Shown piece by piece: positions 9,327 to 18,414 of a stretch of DNA of 64,000 nt. The DNA is taken from assembly GCA_024226315.1 (NCBI GenBank), contig JAAELT010000460.1:37864-101863 (forward strand), in the 5' to 3' direction. Made by a program: the position numbers and the translations under genes. Each line of letters opens with the position of its first letter. Position 1 is the stretch's first letter. The DNA comes from a bacterium (GTDB lineage Bacteria; Acidobacteriota; Thermoanaerobaculia; Multivoradales; J023). Under the pieces are notes generated by a model that was not told the origin of the DNA, did no database searches, and worked only from the letters and a program-made list of their open reading frames with translations.

Positions 9327-9424
9327 TGTACTACCTCAATGTAGTCACGATTCCTCGAGGGTCGGCGCCCAAGGTTTGATGGTATGATGGGGCCAAACGA
9401 CTGCACACCTGAAAGGCGTGTTCG

Positions 9425-10567
9425 ATGTCTCGAAACCTAACCGATTTTCTCAGAAAGATCGACTTCCTCAGCGGTTCGTCGCAAGAGCTCTGCGAGCGAC
9501 TCGCCAACGAGTTGGAACTCGTGGAGGCGAAACGGGGCGAAGAGGTCTTCGCGGACGAGACCCCCGGGGACGCAGTCTACTTCATCCTCGAAGGATCGAT
9601 ACGGATCGAGAAGCGAGGCCGCGTCCTGGTCACTCGCCACCGCGGCGAGTGTCTGGGGGAGATGGCCCTGATCGACGACTCACCGCGCAGCGCAGCGGCG
9701 GTTGCCGAGACCGACTCGGTGCTCCTGCGCTGGTCCAAGGACGACTTCCTCGCCTCTCTGGCCACCAGCGGCGAGTTCGCCTACCGTCTCTGCCGAACGT
9801 TGAGCGCCCGATTGCGCGAGGACGTCATCAAGTCTACCCTGATCCAGGAAGAGCGTCACCGAGCAGCTCAGCTCCAAAGAGCAATGCTTCCTGGCCCGAC
9901 CTTCAGCAGTGAGATCGTCGACCTCTCGGCATACTGTCTGCAGGCCGACGAGGTCGGCGGTGACTACTACGACTATCTGTCTACCGACAAGAACTGCCTG
10001 GGCCTGGTCATTGCCGATGCACAGGGGCACGGGTTCTCGGCCGCCCTGCTGGTTGCGATTCTGAAGACTTGCCTGCACGGCCTTCCAGAGCGGGAACCGG
10101 CCGCCGTGCTCGAAGCAATGAACCGCGCGATCCTCGAGAATCTCAACGAAGTCGTGACGGCCACCTGCTGTTACGTCTTGATCGACCCGGCACGGCGTGA
10201 GCTGCGGTTTGCCAGCGCTGGCCACATCGCCCAGTACCATCTCCAGACAAACGATGGGGCTCTTGCCGAGCTGACGCCGCAGAATCTCTTACTGGGAGTT
10301 CCAGGACTGACAGAGTACGTCACGTCGGCTGAGGCTCGCCCATGGACTCCCGGCGACCTCTTGATCTTCATGACCGACGGCGTCACCGAAGCGACCAACG
10401 TTGATGATGAGGAATTCGGCACCGAACGCCTCCGGCAAGTGATCCTGGACCATCGACATCGGGATCCAGAGGAGATAATTCAGGCCGTCCGCGCCGCGTT
10501 GAGAGAGTTCGTAGGAGACTGCGAGTTCAAGGACGACGTCACGCTGGTCGTCGCTCGCCTCCGCTGA
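9425..10567 (+). CDS. Cyclic-nucleotide-binding domain fused to PP2C-type (SpoIIE/RsbU) phosphatase
   Basis: A 380-residue cytosolic protein. Residues about 10-130 form a cNMP-binding domain with the phosphate-binding cassette GEMALIDDSPRSAAAV, whose Arg-Ser-Ala is the usual cAMP/cGMP contact. Residues about 165-380 form a SpoIIE-type PP2C phosphatase: EVGGDYYD, ADAQGHG, FMTDGVTEA and DDVTLVVARL supply the metal-binding aspartates. A short helix (ERHRAAQLQRAMLP) links them, as in RsbU-type enzymes. The family dephosphorylates anti-sigma-factor antagonists (STAS) or other Ser/Thr-phosphorylated targets, here presumably under cyclic-nucleotide control. It sits between a nucleotide cyclase gene and Ser/Thr kinase genes, a sensible regulatory set. 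A possible STAS target lies at 43175. It is divergent from the pentapeptide gene and 43 bp ahead of the first kinase. Confidence 0.88.
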   Translation: MSRNLTDFLRKIDFLSGSSQELCERLANELELVEAKRGEEVFADETPGDAVYFILEGSIRIEKRGRVLVTRHRGECLGEMALIDDSPRSAAAVAETDSVLLRWSKDDFLASLATSGEFAYRLCRTLSARLREDVIKSTLIQEERHRAAQLQRAMLPGPTFSSEIVDLSAYCLQADEVGGDYYDYLSTDKNCLGLVIADAQGHGFSAALLVAILKTCLHGLPEREPAAVLEAMNRAILENLNEVVTATCCYVLIDPARRELRFASAGHIAQYHLQTNDGALAELTPQNLLLGVPGLTEYVTSAEARPWTPGDLLIFMTDGVTEATNVDDEEFGTERLRQVILDHRHRDPEEIIQAVRAALREFVGDCEFKDDVTLVVARLR

Positions 10568-10610
10568 GGGCAGAAGGCCGAGACGTCGCAAGCGGTGATA
10601 CCGTGACGCC

Positions 10611-12539
10611 GTGAGCGAGCAAGTCCGCGACCGGCCGATAATCGACCTCCTGAACGAGGCACTGGAGCTCGAGGGACCGGAGCGGGCGCGGTTTCTCGAC
10701 GAGGTGAGCACGGACAATCCGGCGCTGCGCCAGGAGCTCGAGTCGATGCTGGCGGCGGAGCCGGTGCTCGACGACAGCTCGGGCGGTACGTTGACGGACG
10801 CGGACCTCACCGAGACGTACCCTGCGGTGCCGGGGCGAACGTCGCGGCGGAAGTCGGCTGGAGATCGGATCGGCCCGTACCGGATCGTCAAGTCGCTCGG
10901 CCATGGCGGCATGGGGACCGTGTACCTGGGCGAGCAGGAGGAGCCGGTGCGGCGGCGGGTGGCGCTCAAGGTGATCGACGCCTTCCACGATCACGCGCAG
11001 CGCCTGCGCTTCGGCGCCGAGTGCCAGGCCCTGGCGCGACTCGCTCACCCCAACGTCGCCTCGCTCTACGAGATGGGCACCACTGACGACGGCCACCCCT
11101 TCGTCGCCATGGAGCCGGTGGACGGCACCGCCATCACCACCTGGTGCGATCGGCGCAGGCTGGGCCCGCGCGAGCGGATCCAGTTGTTCCTGGGGGTGTG
11201 CGCCGGCGTGCGCCACGCCCACGAGAAGGGCGTCCTCCACCGCGACCTCAAGCCGACAAACGTCCTGGTCACGGAGGTCGACGGAAGGCCGACCGCCAAG
11301 GTGATCGACTTCGGCATCGCCCGGGCGCTCGACGAGCCGCTGATCAGCGGCGAGCGGTTGACCCTGGATCACCAGATTATCGGCTCGCCGGCCTACATGA
11401 GCCCGGAGGCCGCCGGCGGTGACAAGGATGTCGACACCCGCAGTGACGTCTACGCCCTGGGCCTCCTACTCTACCGGCTGCTCGCCGGCGTGCTGCCGTT
11501 CGAGACCAAGGGAGAAACGGTCGCGACTCTGCTGCGCCTGCTCGCCCAGGCGGACTTGCCGGCGCCCAGCGTACGTCTGGCTGGCCTAGAGCCCGATCGC
11601 CGCCGCCAGATCAGCGCCAAGCGTTCGCTGCGTGGCGAGAAACTGACGCACGAAATCCGCGGAGACCTCGACGCCATCGTGGGAAAGGCCATCATCCGCG
11701 ACCGTGAGCAGCGCTACAGCTCGCCGGGAGACCTGGCTGCCGATCTGGAGCGCTATCTGGATCACCTGCCGGTCGAGGCGAGATCGACGGGCGGGCGCTA
11801 TCGCCTGGGGAAGTTCATGCGCCGAAACCGGGTACTCGTCGGGGCGGGCATGCTGGTGGTGGTGGCGCTGGTGTTGGGAATCGTTGCGTCGTCACTGGCT
11901 CTGGTCCGCGCCCGGCAGGCCGAGGCGCGGGCGCGTCAGGATTCCTCCCGGGCGCAGCAGGTCGTTGACGATATCCTGAGCGAAGTCAGCGAGAGCTCAC
12001 TGCTCGAGATGCCGGGCGCCCAGCCCCTGCGCCGGCAACTCCTGGAGCAGGCCCTGCACTACTACCAGGGCTTCATCGAAGAGCACGGGGACGACCCGTC
12101 CCTGCAACTCCAGCTGGCGCTGGCCCACCTACGAGTCGGTCGCATCCTGGACGACCTCGGCGACCGGGGAGATTCCGCGTCCGCGTATTCGCGAGCGATC
12201 GGGATGCTCGAAGAAGCGGACCGAGCGGAGTCTCTCGCGCCAGATGATCGCTATCGCCTGGCGGCCGCGACCCTCGATCTCGCGCGCGCCTACGACCGGA
12301 TCGGCCAGCCCCAGGAGGCCGCGGTCGTCGGCCTGCGGGCGCTGCGGCTGCAGGAAGAGTTGGTCGAGGCGCGACCAGACGACGCGGCCGCCCGACGGCT
12401 ACTGGTCGAAGGGCTGATCGATCGCGCCGACAAGCTGCGGACGGCAGGCAGGTACGAGGCAGCCGTCGAGACCGCCGCCCGCGCCGCGCGACTGAAGCGA
12501 CAGCTACCCGACGAACGAACCGAAACTCCGCCACGCTGA
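10611..12539 (+). CDS. Transmembrane Ser/Thr protein kinase with helical-repeat C-terminus (kinase 1)
   Basis: A 642-residue protein starting at GTG, matching the starts of kinases 2 and 3. Residues 1-60 are a helical region typical of acidobacterial kinases (LLNEALELEGPERARFL). The kinase domain spans about 88-375: GHGGMG loop, K120 in VALK, catalytic HRDLKPTN (D212), DFG (D233) and GSPAYMSPE. A membrane helix follows at about 407-428 and then an external segment of about 210 residues with TPR-like helices. The C-terminal part is predicted outside the cytosol and could sense a ligand or partner. The upstream phosphatase is the plausible antagonist. All catalytic residues are intact. Confidence 0.9.
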   Translation: MSEQVRDRPIIDLLNEALELEGPERARFLDEVSTDNPALRQELESMLAAEPVLDDSSGGTLTDADLTETYPAVPGRTSRRKSAGDRIGPYRIVKSLGHGGMGTVYLGEQEEPVRRRVALKVIDAFHDHAQRLRFGAECQALARLAHPNVASLYEMGTTDDGHPFVAMEPVDGTAITTWCDRRRLGPRERIQLFLGVCAGVRHAHEKGVLHRDLKPTNVLVTEVDGRPTAKVIDFGIARALDEPLISGERLTLDHQIIGSPAYMSPEAAGGDKDVDTRSDVYALGLLLYRLLAGVLPFETKGETVATLLRLLAQADLPAPSVRLAGLEPDRRRQISAKRSLRGEKLTHEIRGDLDAIVGKAIIRDREQRYSSPGDLAADLERYLDHLPVEARSTGGRYRLGKFMRRNRVLVGAGMLVVVALVLGIVASSLALVRARQAEARARQDSSRAQQVVDDILSEVSESSLLEMPGAQPLRRQLLEQALHYYQGFIEEHGDDPSLQLQLALAHLRVGRILDDLGDRGDSASAYSRAIGMLEEADRAESLAPDDRYRLAAATLDLARAYDRIGQPQEAAVVGLRALRLQEELVEARPDDAAARRLLVEGLIDRADKLRTAGRYEAAVETAARAARLKRQLPDERTETPPR

Positions 12540-12591
12540 GTCCGCCTCGCGGGCCCGCGGATGTTTCTCGCAGCGGCGTGATACACCCACG

Positions 12592-12622
12592 CCGATTCTC
12601 GCGCATACAAGGGGTAAGCAGA
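12592..12622. repeat. Intergenic repeat, copy 1 (after kinase 1)
   Basis: This 31-bp segment matches 15428-15458 at about 25 of 31 positions. The best part is CGCATAyAAGGGGTA, preceded by CCGATTC. Both copies lie just after a kinase stop codon, and weaker similarity extends on both sides. There is no clear U-tract hairpin in the core, so it is not an obvious terminator. It may be a binding site, a processing element or a mobile repeat. The rest of the 242-bp gap has no supported gene; a 47-codon frame without a start runs into the GTG of kinase 2. Confidence 0.5.
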
Positions 12623-12781
12623 CAAGAAGGGCCGCCGCTGAAGGGCGACCGGCCTCGACCAAACTCAGCTCGCGGTCACGATCGCGGACTTTGAGAGCTA
12701 CAGCCGGAGATACCGCCATTACCTTCAAGAAGATCGTCCCCGAGGCGGCCAGACTCAGGCCAAAGAAGATCGGTGGAAGCG

Positions 12782-15382
12782 GTGACTGAGGTACAGCGGG
12801 AGCGCCGGATGATGCGCCTCCTGAGCGAGGCCCAGGAGCTCGGCACAGGCGCCCGCGAACGGTTCCTCGCCAACGCCGGCGATCCGGAGCTCCGGCGGGA
12901 GGTCGATGCGATGCTGGCAGGCCAGCCGGCGGTCGACGACGGGTTTCTCGAGGATCGGGTCGGCGCCGGCGACCTGCTCGGCACCAGCACGCTGGCGGAC
13001 GTCGAAACGCCGGTCATCGAAAACGCCGAGAACGAGGCTTCGCCCGAGCGTCTCGGCCCCTATCGCATCGTCCGCGCCCTCGGCAAGGGAGGCATGGGCA
13101 GCGTCTACCTCGGCGAGCAGGAGGAGCCGGTGCGCCGCTGGGTGGCGCTCAAGATCATCGACCGGGTCGAAGACCCGCGGCGGCTGAAACGCTTCGCGTC
13201 GGAGTGCCAGGCCCTGGCCCGCCTGAGCCACCCCAACGTCGCCGCGCTCTACGAAGTCGGCGCCACCGAAGATCAGCATCCCTTCGTGGCCATGGAGCTG
13301 GTCGAGGGCGAAACCATCACCACCTGGTGCGACGAACGAGGGCTCTCTCTACGCGAACGGCTACGGCTCTTTCTGGGAGTGTGCGCCGGCATCCGGCACG
13401 CTCATGAGAAAGGCATCCTGCACCGCGACCTCAAACCCTCCAACGTCCTGGTCACCGAGGTCGACGGCCGCCCGGCGGCCAAGGTGATCGACTTCGGCAT
13501 CGCGCAGGCGCTCGACGAGCCCCTGCTCCCCGGCACCAAGCCGGTGACGCTCGAGAACCAGATCATCGGCTCGCTCGCGTACATGAGCCCGGAGGCCGCC
13601 GCCGGCAAACGCGACCTCGATACCCGTAGCGACGTCTACTCCCTCGGCCTGGTGCTCTACAAGTTGCTGGTCGGCGAGTTGCCGGTCGACTCCGACGGCC
13701 GGTCGTTTTTCGAGCTCCTCCGGCGCCTGGCCAAGGGCAACCTGCCGCTGCCCAGCGCCCGATTCGCCGAGCTCGACGCCGAGCGCAGGGCCGACGTCGC
13801 CGCGCGGAGGCACCTGTCGGAGCGACGCCTGACACGCCGGCTGCGCGGCGACCTGGACGCCATCGTGGCCAAGGCGATCACCCGCGATCACGAGCAGCGC
13901 TACAGCTCGCCGGCGGACCTGGCGGCCGACCTCGAGCGTCATCTGGCGATCGAGCCGATCGAGGCGCGCCCCCAGACGCCAGTCTACGTCACCACGCGCT
14001 TCGTGCGCCGGCGCCTGGGCGTGGTGGTCTCGGTGGCGGCGTTGATCCTGGCGCTGGTGGCCGGCGTCGTCGCCAGCGCGCACGAGGCGAGGCGCGCCAA
14101 CCTGGAGGCTGATCGGGCGACCCGGGCGCTGGCCGAGAGCCAGGCGGTGAGCGAATTCCTGGTCGGCCTGTTCGAGATCTCCGATCCCCGGAGGTCCAAC
14201 GGCGAGGCGATCACCGCCCGCGAGCTCCTGGACCGGGGCGCCGACGACCTCCGCTCCACGTTCTCCGATCAGCCCCTGGCCAAGGCCCGCTTCCTGGGGA
14301 CGATCGGAACGATCTACCGTCAGCTCGGTTTGTACGAGCGCGGGGAGGACCTGCTGAAGCAACGTCTCGCTCTGCTCGAAGCGAGTCCGGAGGCCGACGA
14401 TCTCGAGGTCGCCCTGGCCTGCCGTCAGCTCGCGGTCCTCTACCTCCGCGCCGGCAGCTATTGGGAAGCCGAGCCCCTGCTCCGCAGCGCCCTCGCGGTG
14501 CTCGCGGTGGCCCCGGACCGAAACCAGCTCGATCTCGCCGAAACCCTCGCCAAGCTCGGCAGCGTGGTCCTGGAGCAGGGACGCTTCGAGGAAGCGGAGC
14601 CCTACTTTCAACGCGCGCTGGCGATCACCGAGGAGGCCACCGACGACGCCGGGCCGGAGCTGGCCAGATCCCTCGACAATCTCGGCGCCGCTTACTTCCG
14701 TCAGAATCGCCTGGACGAAGCGGAGAAGCTGAGGACACGGGCGCTGGCTATCCGCGAGAAGACCCTGGGGCCCGATCATCTGGACGTGGCGCTCAGCGTC
14801 AACAACGTCGGCACGATCTACCGGCGCCAGGGGCGCCTGGACGAGGCCGGCGAGCACATCCGGCGCGCTCTCGCCATCCGGGAGCGGATCCTGGGTCCCG
14901 ACCATCCCGACGTCGCCCGCACCCTCAACAATCTCGGCAGCCTCTATCACGTCGAAGACCGCATCGAGGAGGCCGAGGCCCTGTTGAGCCGCGCCCTCGA
15001 AATCAAGCACCGCACCCTCGATCCCGGCCATCCCTCGATCGCCAACTCGCTGATGAACCTGGCCTACGTCCTTCACGATCTCGAACGCTACGAAGAAGCC
15101 GAACTGCTGGAGCGAGACGCTGTCGTCATCCGCGAGAAGGCGCTCGGTCCCGACCACGCCTACACCGCCTCCGCCCTCGCCACCCTCGCCACGACGCTGC
15201 GCGAGCTCGAGCGCTACGAAGAAGCCGAGCGGCTCTACCAGCGTGCCCTGGACTCGTTGCAAGGGCCGGGAGTGCCGGCCACCGCGAGCGCCGCCGAGGT
15301 GGCGGCAGACTATGCCGTCCTGCTGCACACCCTGGGACGTACCGCCGAAGCCGACGCGCTGACGGCGAGATTCGCCCAATAG
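12782..15382 (+). CDS. Transmembrane Ser/Thr protein kinase with TPR C-terminus (kinase 2)
   Basis: An 866-residue protein if GTG 12782 is used; a GTG at 12773 is also in frame, but 12782 aligns with the start of kinase 3 (VTE.(E/Q)RERR). Layout: N-terminal helical region, kinase domain about 90-380 (GKGGMG, K124, HRDLKPSN with D216, DFG D237), membrane helix about 410-433, then kinesin-light-chain-type TPR units from about 500 to the end (repeating ALAIRE..LGPDHPDVA..LNNLG). The C-terminal TPR array is predicted outside the cytosol. The kinase is complete. Activation-loop neighbour residues match kinase 1 and 3, so the three are paralogues from local duplication. No sigma factor precedes this copy. 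Confidence 0.9.
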   Translation: MTEVQRERRMMRLLSEAQELGTGARERFLANAGDPELRREVDAMLAGQPAVDDGFLEDRVGAGDLLGTSTLADVETPVIENAENEASPERLGPYRIVRALGKGGMGSVYLGEQEEPVRRWVALKIIDRVEDPRRLKRFASECQALARLSHPNVAALYEVGATEDQHPFVAMELVEGETITTWCDERGLSLRERLRLFLGVCAGIRHAHEKGILHRDLKPSNVLVTEVDGRPAAKVIDFGIAQALDEPLLPGTKPVTLENQIIGSLAYMSPEAAAGKRDLDTRSDVYSLGLVLYKLLVGELPVDSDGRSFFELLRRLAKGNLPLPSARFAELDAERRADVAARRHLSERRLTRRLRGDLDAIVAKAITRDHEQRYSSPADLAADLERHLAIEPIEARPQTPVYVTTRFVRRRLGVVVSVAALILALVAGVVASAHEARRANLEADRATRALAESQAVSEFLVGLFEISDPRRSNGEAITARELLDRGADDLRSTFSDQPLAKARFLGTIGTIYRQLGLYERGEDLLKQRLALLEASPEADDLEVALACRQLAVLYLRAGSYWEAEPLLRSALAVLAVAPDRNQLDLAETLAKLGSVVLEQGRFEEAEPYFQRALAITEEATDDAGPELARSLDNLGAAYFRQNRLDEAEKLRTRALAIREKTLGPDHLDVALSVNNVGTIYRRQGRLDEAGEHIRRALAIRERILGPDHPDVARTLNNLGSLYHVEDRIEEAEALLSRALEIKHRTLDPGHPSIANSLMNLAYVLHDLERYEEAELLERDAVVIREKALGPDHAYTASALATLATTLRELERYEEAERLYQRALDSLQGPGVPATASAAEVAADYAVLLHTLGRTAEADALTARFAQ

Positions 15383-15427
15383 CGAATCCAGGCGGAGGTC
15401 TCTCGCGGACTCCGTGAGGCGTCCGGA

Positions 15428-15459
15428 CCGATTCCTACGCATATAAGGGGTAGGTATAG
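15428..15459. repeat. Intergenic repeat, copy 2 (after kinase 2)
   Basis: Second copy of the element at 12592-12622, again about 50 bp after a kinase stop codon and upstream of the next regulatory gene. The shared core is CGCATA(C/T)AAGGGGTA. Downstream of it lies a terminator-like element, then the sigma factor gene. Confidence 0.5.
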
Positions 15460-15505
15460 GAAACCGGGCGTCGAAGGGTTGAATCGGACCCTTCGAGGCA
15501 CTCCA

Positions 15506-15539
15506 GGGGGCGGGCAGGAAGCTCGTCCCCCCTTTTTTT
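15506..15539 (+). terminator. Terminator-like GC-rich inverted repeat plus T-tract
   Basis: A run of five G followed by CGGG, a short spacer, then CTCGT and six C, directly followed by seven T. The five outer G-C pairs are perfect and the inner stem is imperfect. Position and orientation fit termination of kinase 2 before the sigma factor gene. Folding would decide how strong it is. Confidence 0.5.
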
Positions 15540-15609
15540 GGTCCGACTCCCACAGCAAGCACAGACGAATGAGCAAGGCCGGCGGTACGGTCCGGTCTGA
15601 TATCCTTCC

Positions 15610-16176
15610 TTGCAAATGCCGGACGCCCACGCGACCCTCACGCGCATCCTGCATGGCTCGGCTTACCGCTCCGAAGCGGTCGAGGAAGTGCTCCCCCTCG
15701 TCTACGACGAGCTGCGCAAGGTGGCGGCCGTGACGCTGCGCAAGGAGCGCGCCGGGCATTCCATGGTGGCGACCGAGCTGGTGCACGAGGCCTACCTTCG
15801 CCTGTTCGGCGGCGAGCAGCCCCGCTACACCGATCGCCGGCACTTCTTCGCCACCGCCGCGATCGCCATGCGGCGGCTGCTGGTCGAGCACGCCCGGCGC
15901 AAACAGGCCGGTAAGCGGATCCCGGAGCAGGCGGTGGTACCCCTGGACAAGGCTCCGGAGCCGGCCGAGGTGGTGGACGTCGACGTCCTGGCGCTCGACG
16001 AAGCGCTGACCGCGCTGGCCGAATTCGAGCCGCGAATGGCGCAGGTCGTGGAGCTACGCTACTTCGGTGGTCTGACCGAGTCCGAGGTCGCCGAGGTGCT
16101 CGAGGTCTCCCGGCCGACGGTGAGCCGCGACTGGCAGGCGGCCAGGCTGTGGTTGCGGCGAAAGATGGGGCCGTGA
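15610..16176 (+). CDS. ECF-like RNA polymerase sigma factor (TIGR02999-type)
   Basis: A 188-residue sigma-70 family protein; ATG 15616 is an equally possible start. Region 2 includes LVYDELRKVA, LVHEAYLRL, RRHFFATAAIAMRRLLVEHARR, the hallmark of the sigma group that planctomycetes and acidobacteria couple to Ser/Thr kinases. Region 4 (about 125-185) has VVELRYFGGLTESEVAEVL and the helix-turn-helix SRPTVSRDWQAAR. It directs RNA polymerase to its own promoters. The stop codon overlaps the GTG of kinase 3 (GTGA, 16173-16176), so the two are translationally coupled; the kinase probably controls this sigma factor. No anti-sigma factor of the zinc type is seen nearby. Confidence 0.92.
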   Translation: MQMPDAHATLTRILHGSAYRSEAVEEVLPLVYDELRKVAAVTLRKERAGHSMVATELVHEAYLRLFGGEQPRYTDRRHFFATAAIAMRRLLVEHARRKQAGKRIPEQAVVPLDKAPEPAEVVDVDVLALDEALTALAEFEPRMAQVVELRYFGGLTESEVAEVLEVSRPTVSRDWQAARLWLRRKMGP

Positions 16177-18413
16177 CGGAAGCGGAGCGCGAACGTCGGG
16201 TCGTCAAACTGCTCAGCCAGGCCCTCGACCTGGAGGGCGCCGCTCGCAAGCAGTATCTGGACGGCGCCTGCGCCGGCGATGCGGAGCTGCGAACCGAGCT
16301 GGACGAAATGCTGGGCACCCAGGAGGAGCTCGACGACGAGGGGTTCCTGGAAGTGCCGGCGGGCGCGCAGCTGACCAGCACCAAGACGCTCGGCGCCGAG
16401 TCCGTCACAACCACCCAGTCGGCGCCGCAGCAGCTGGGGCCGTATCGGATCGTGCGGCCGCTGGGGCGCGGCGGCATGGGTACCGTCTATCTCGGCGAGC
16501 AGACCCAGCCGGTCGAGCGGCGGGTGGCGCTCAAGATCATCGACGCGGTCGGCGACCGCAGACTGCTGAGGCGCTTCGCCGCGGAGTGCCAGGCGCTGGC
16601 CCGGCTGAGCCACCCCAACGTGGCGTCGCTCTACGAGGTCGGCGCCACCGAGGACGCCCATCCCTTCGTCGCCATGGAGCTGGTCGAGGGCACCACCATC
16701 ACCACCTACTGCGACGAGAAGCAGCTCCGGCTGCGCGCGCGGGTCGAGCTCTTCTTCGGCGTCTGCGCCGGCATCCGGCACGCTCACGAGAAAGGTGTGC
16801 TGCACCGCGATCTCAAGCCCTCCAACGTCCTGGTCACCGAGGTCGACGGCCGGCCGACCGCCAAGGTCATCGACTTCGGCATCGCCCGCGCGCTCGACAA
16901 GCCGCTGCTGATGGACACCGAGTCGATGACCCTCGAGCACCAGATCGTCGGCTCGCCGGCCTACATGAGCCCCGAGGTGGCCTCCGGTGACCGCGACGTC
17001 GACACCCGCTCGGACGTCTACTCTCTCGGCCTGCTGCTCTACCAACTGCTGATCGGCGTGCTGCCCTTCGAGATCAAGGGCCAGTCGATCGTCACCGTGC
17101 TGCGCCGTCTGGCCAAGGGAGACCTGCCGGCCGCCAGTGACCGGCTGGCCGAGCTCGACCCCGAACGGCGCGAACGGATCGCCGCCGACCGCGGGCTGCG
17201 CGACAGGAGCCTGCCGAGGCGCATCCGCGGCGATCTCGACGCCATCATGAGCAAGGCGGTGGCGCGCTTCCGCGAACACCGCTACAGCTCGCCCGCGGAC
17301 CTGGCGGCGGACCTCGAGCGTCACCTCACCAAGCGCCCGGTCGAGGCACGGGCCGCCTCGTACCCCTACCGGCTCGGCCGCTTCATGCATCGCCACCTGC
17401 CGTTCGCGGTGTTGATCGCCGCCTTGATCCTGGCGCTGACCGCCGGCATCGTCGCCCGCACCGGACAGGCCCGGCGCGCCAACGCCGAGGCCGAGCGGGC
17501 CATGCGGGAGGCCCAGCGGTTCGGCGAGGAGGCGCGCCGCGCGCGCGAGGCCCTGGCGGGAACCAAAGAAGTCTCCCGCTTCCTCGTCGACCTGTTCGAA
17601 GTCGCCGATCCCGAGCGCAACCGCGACGAGCCGCTCGACGTCCGCTCGCTGCTCGACCGCAGCGCCGAGCGGCTGCACGACGAGCTCCAGACCCAACCGC
17701 TCGCACGCGCCGGCTTCCTGCAGACGATCGGCGTCATCTACACCAAGATGGCGCTGTTCGACTCCGCCGAGCAGCTCATTGCGGAAGCCCTCGAGATCCG
17801 CGAGCGCGAGCTGGGAGGGACCCACCGGGACACGCTCGAGAGCGTCAACCAGCTCGGCGTCATCCTCAGGCGGCAGGGGCGCCTGGAAGCAGCGGAGCCT
17901 CTGTTGCGCCGGGTTCTCGCGGCCCGCCAGGCAATGCCCAACAAGGATCCGAGCGCCCTGGCGATCGCCCACAACAATCTCGCCAACCTGTTGTGGAACC
18001 AGGATCGCATGGACGAAGCCGAGGCCGCCCACCGCCGGGCGCTCGAAATCCGCGAGACGCAGCTCGGGGCCGACCACCCGGACACCGCCGCATCCCTCAA
18101 CAACCTCGGCGTCATGCTCAAAGAGCAGGACCGGTTCGACGAAGCCGACGCCCTGCTGCAGCGAGCCGCCGCGATATTCGCCGAAACTCTGGGCTCGGAT
18201 CACCCTCGACATGGAGCCAGCCAACTCAATCTGGGCGACGTCGCCGAGCAGCAGGGGCGCCTGCGGGACGCGGAAGTCTACCTCCTTCGGGCGGTCGAGG
18301 TCTTTCGGGCCGCTTACGGTGACGAGCACGAACGCACGCGGATGGCGCTGCGATCCCTGAATCGGGTCACCGCGGCTCGGGCCACGGCCGGCGACGAGGC
18401 CGCGGTTCCCTGA
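16173..18413 (+). CDS. Transmembrane Ser/Thr protein kinase with TPR C-terminus (kinase 3), coupled to sigma factor
   Basis: A 746-residue protein; GTG 16173 overlaps the sigma factor stop codon. N-terminal helical region, kinase domain about 86-375 (GRGGMG, K121 in VALK, HRDLKPSN with D213, DFG D234, GSPAYMSPE), membrane helix about 408-430, a heptad-like Arg/Glu-rich segment (RRANAEAERAMREAQRF), then TPR units with LGADHPDTAASLNNLG. It is closely similar to kinase 2 in the kinase domain and TPR consensus. The kinase is complete. In this gene group it most likely phosphorylates the sigma factor or an associated regulator; that is known family practice plus inference, not shown by sequence. 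Confidence 0.92.
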   Translation: MTEAERERRVVKLLSQALDLEGAARKQYLDGACAGDAELRTELDEMLGTQEELDDEGFLEVPAGAQLTSTKTLGAESVTTTQSAPQQLGPYRIVRPLGRGGMGTVYLGEQTQPVERRVALKIIDAVGDRRLLRRFAAECQALARLSHPNVASLYEVGATEDAHPFVAMELVEGTTITTYCDEKQLRLRARVELFFGVCAGIRHAHEKGVLHRDLKPSNVLVTEVDGRPTAKVIDFGIARALDKPLLMDTESMTLEHQIVGSPAYMSPEVASGDRDVDTRSDVYSLGLLLYQLLIGVLPFEIKGQSIVTVLRRLAKGDLPAASDRLAELDPERRERIAADRGLRDRSLPRRIRGDLDAIMSKAVARFREHRYSSPADLAADLERHLTKRPVEARAASYPYRLGRFMHRHLPFAVLIAALILALTAGIVARTGQARRANAEAERAMREAQRFGEEARRAREALAGTKEVSRFLVDLFEVADPERNRDEPLDVRSLLDRSAERLHDELQTQPLARAGFLQTIGVIYTKMALFDSAEQLIAEALEIRERELGGTHRDTLESVNQLGVILRRQGRLEAAEPLLRRVLAARQAMPNKDPSALAIAHNNLANLLWNQDRMDEAEAAHRRALEIRETQLGADHPDTAASLNNLGVMLKEQDRFDEADALLQRAAAIFAETLGSDHPRHGASQLNLGDVAEQQGRLRDAEVYLLRAVEVFRAAYGDEHERTRMALRSLNRVTAARATAGDEAAVP

Positions 18414-18414
18414 A

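Noticed and set aside
13361..15562. A 733-codon open frame antisense to kinase 2
   Set aside because: It mirrors the kinase gene, has Val/Gly/Gln-rich shadow composition and no domain; high GC keeps antisense frames open.
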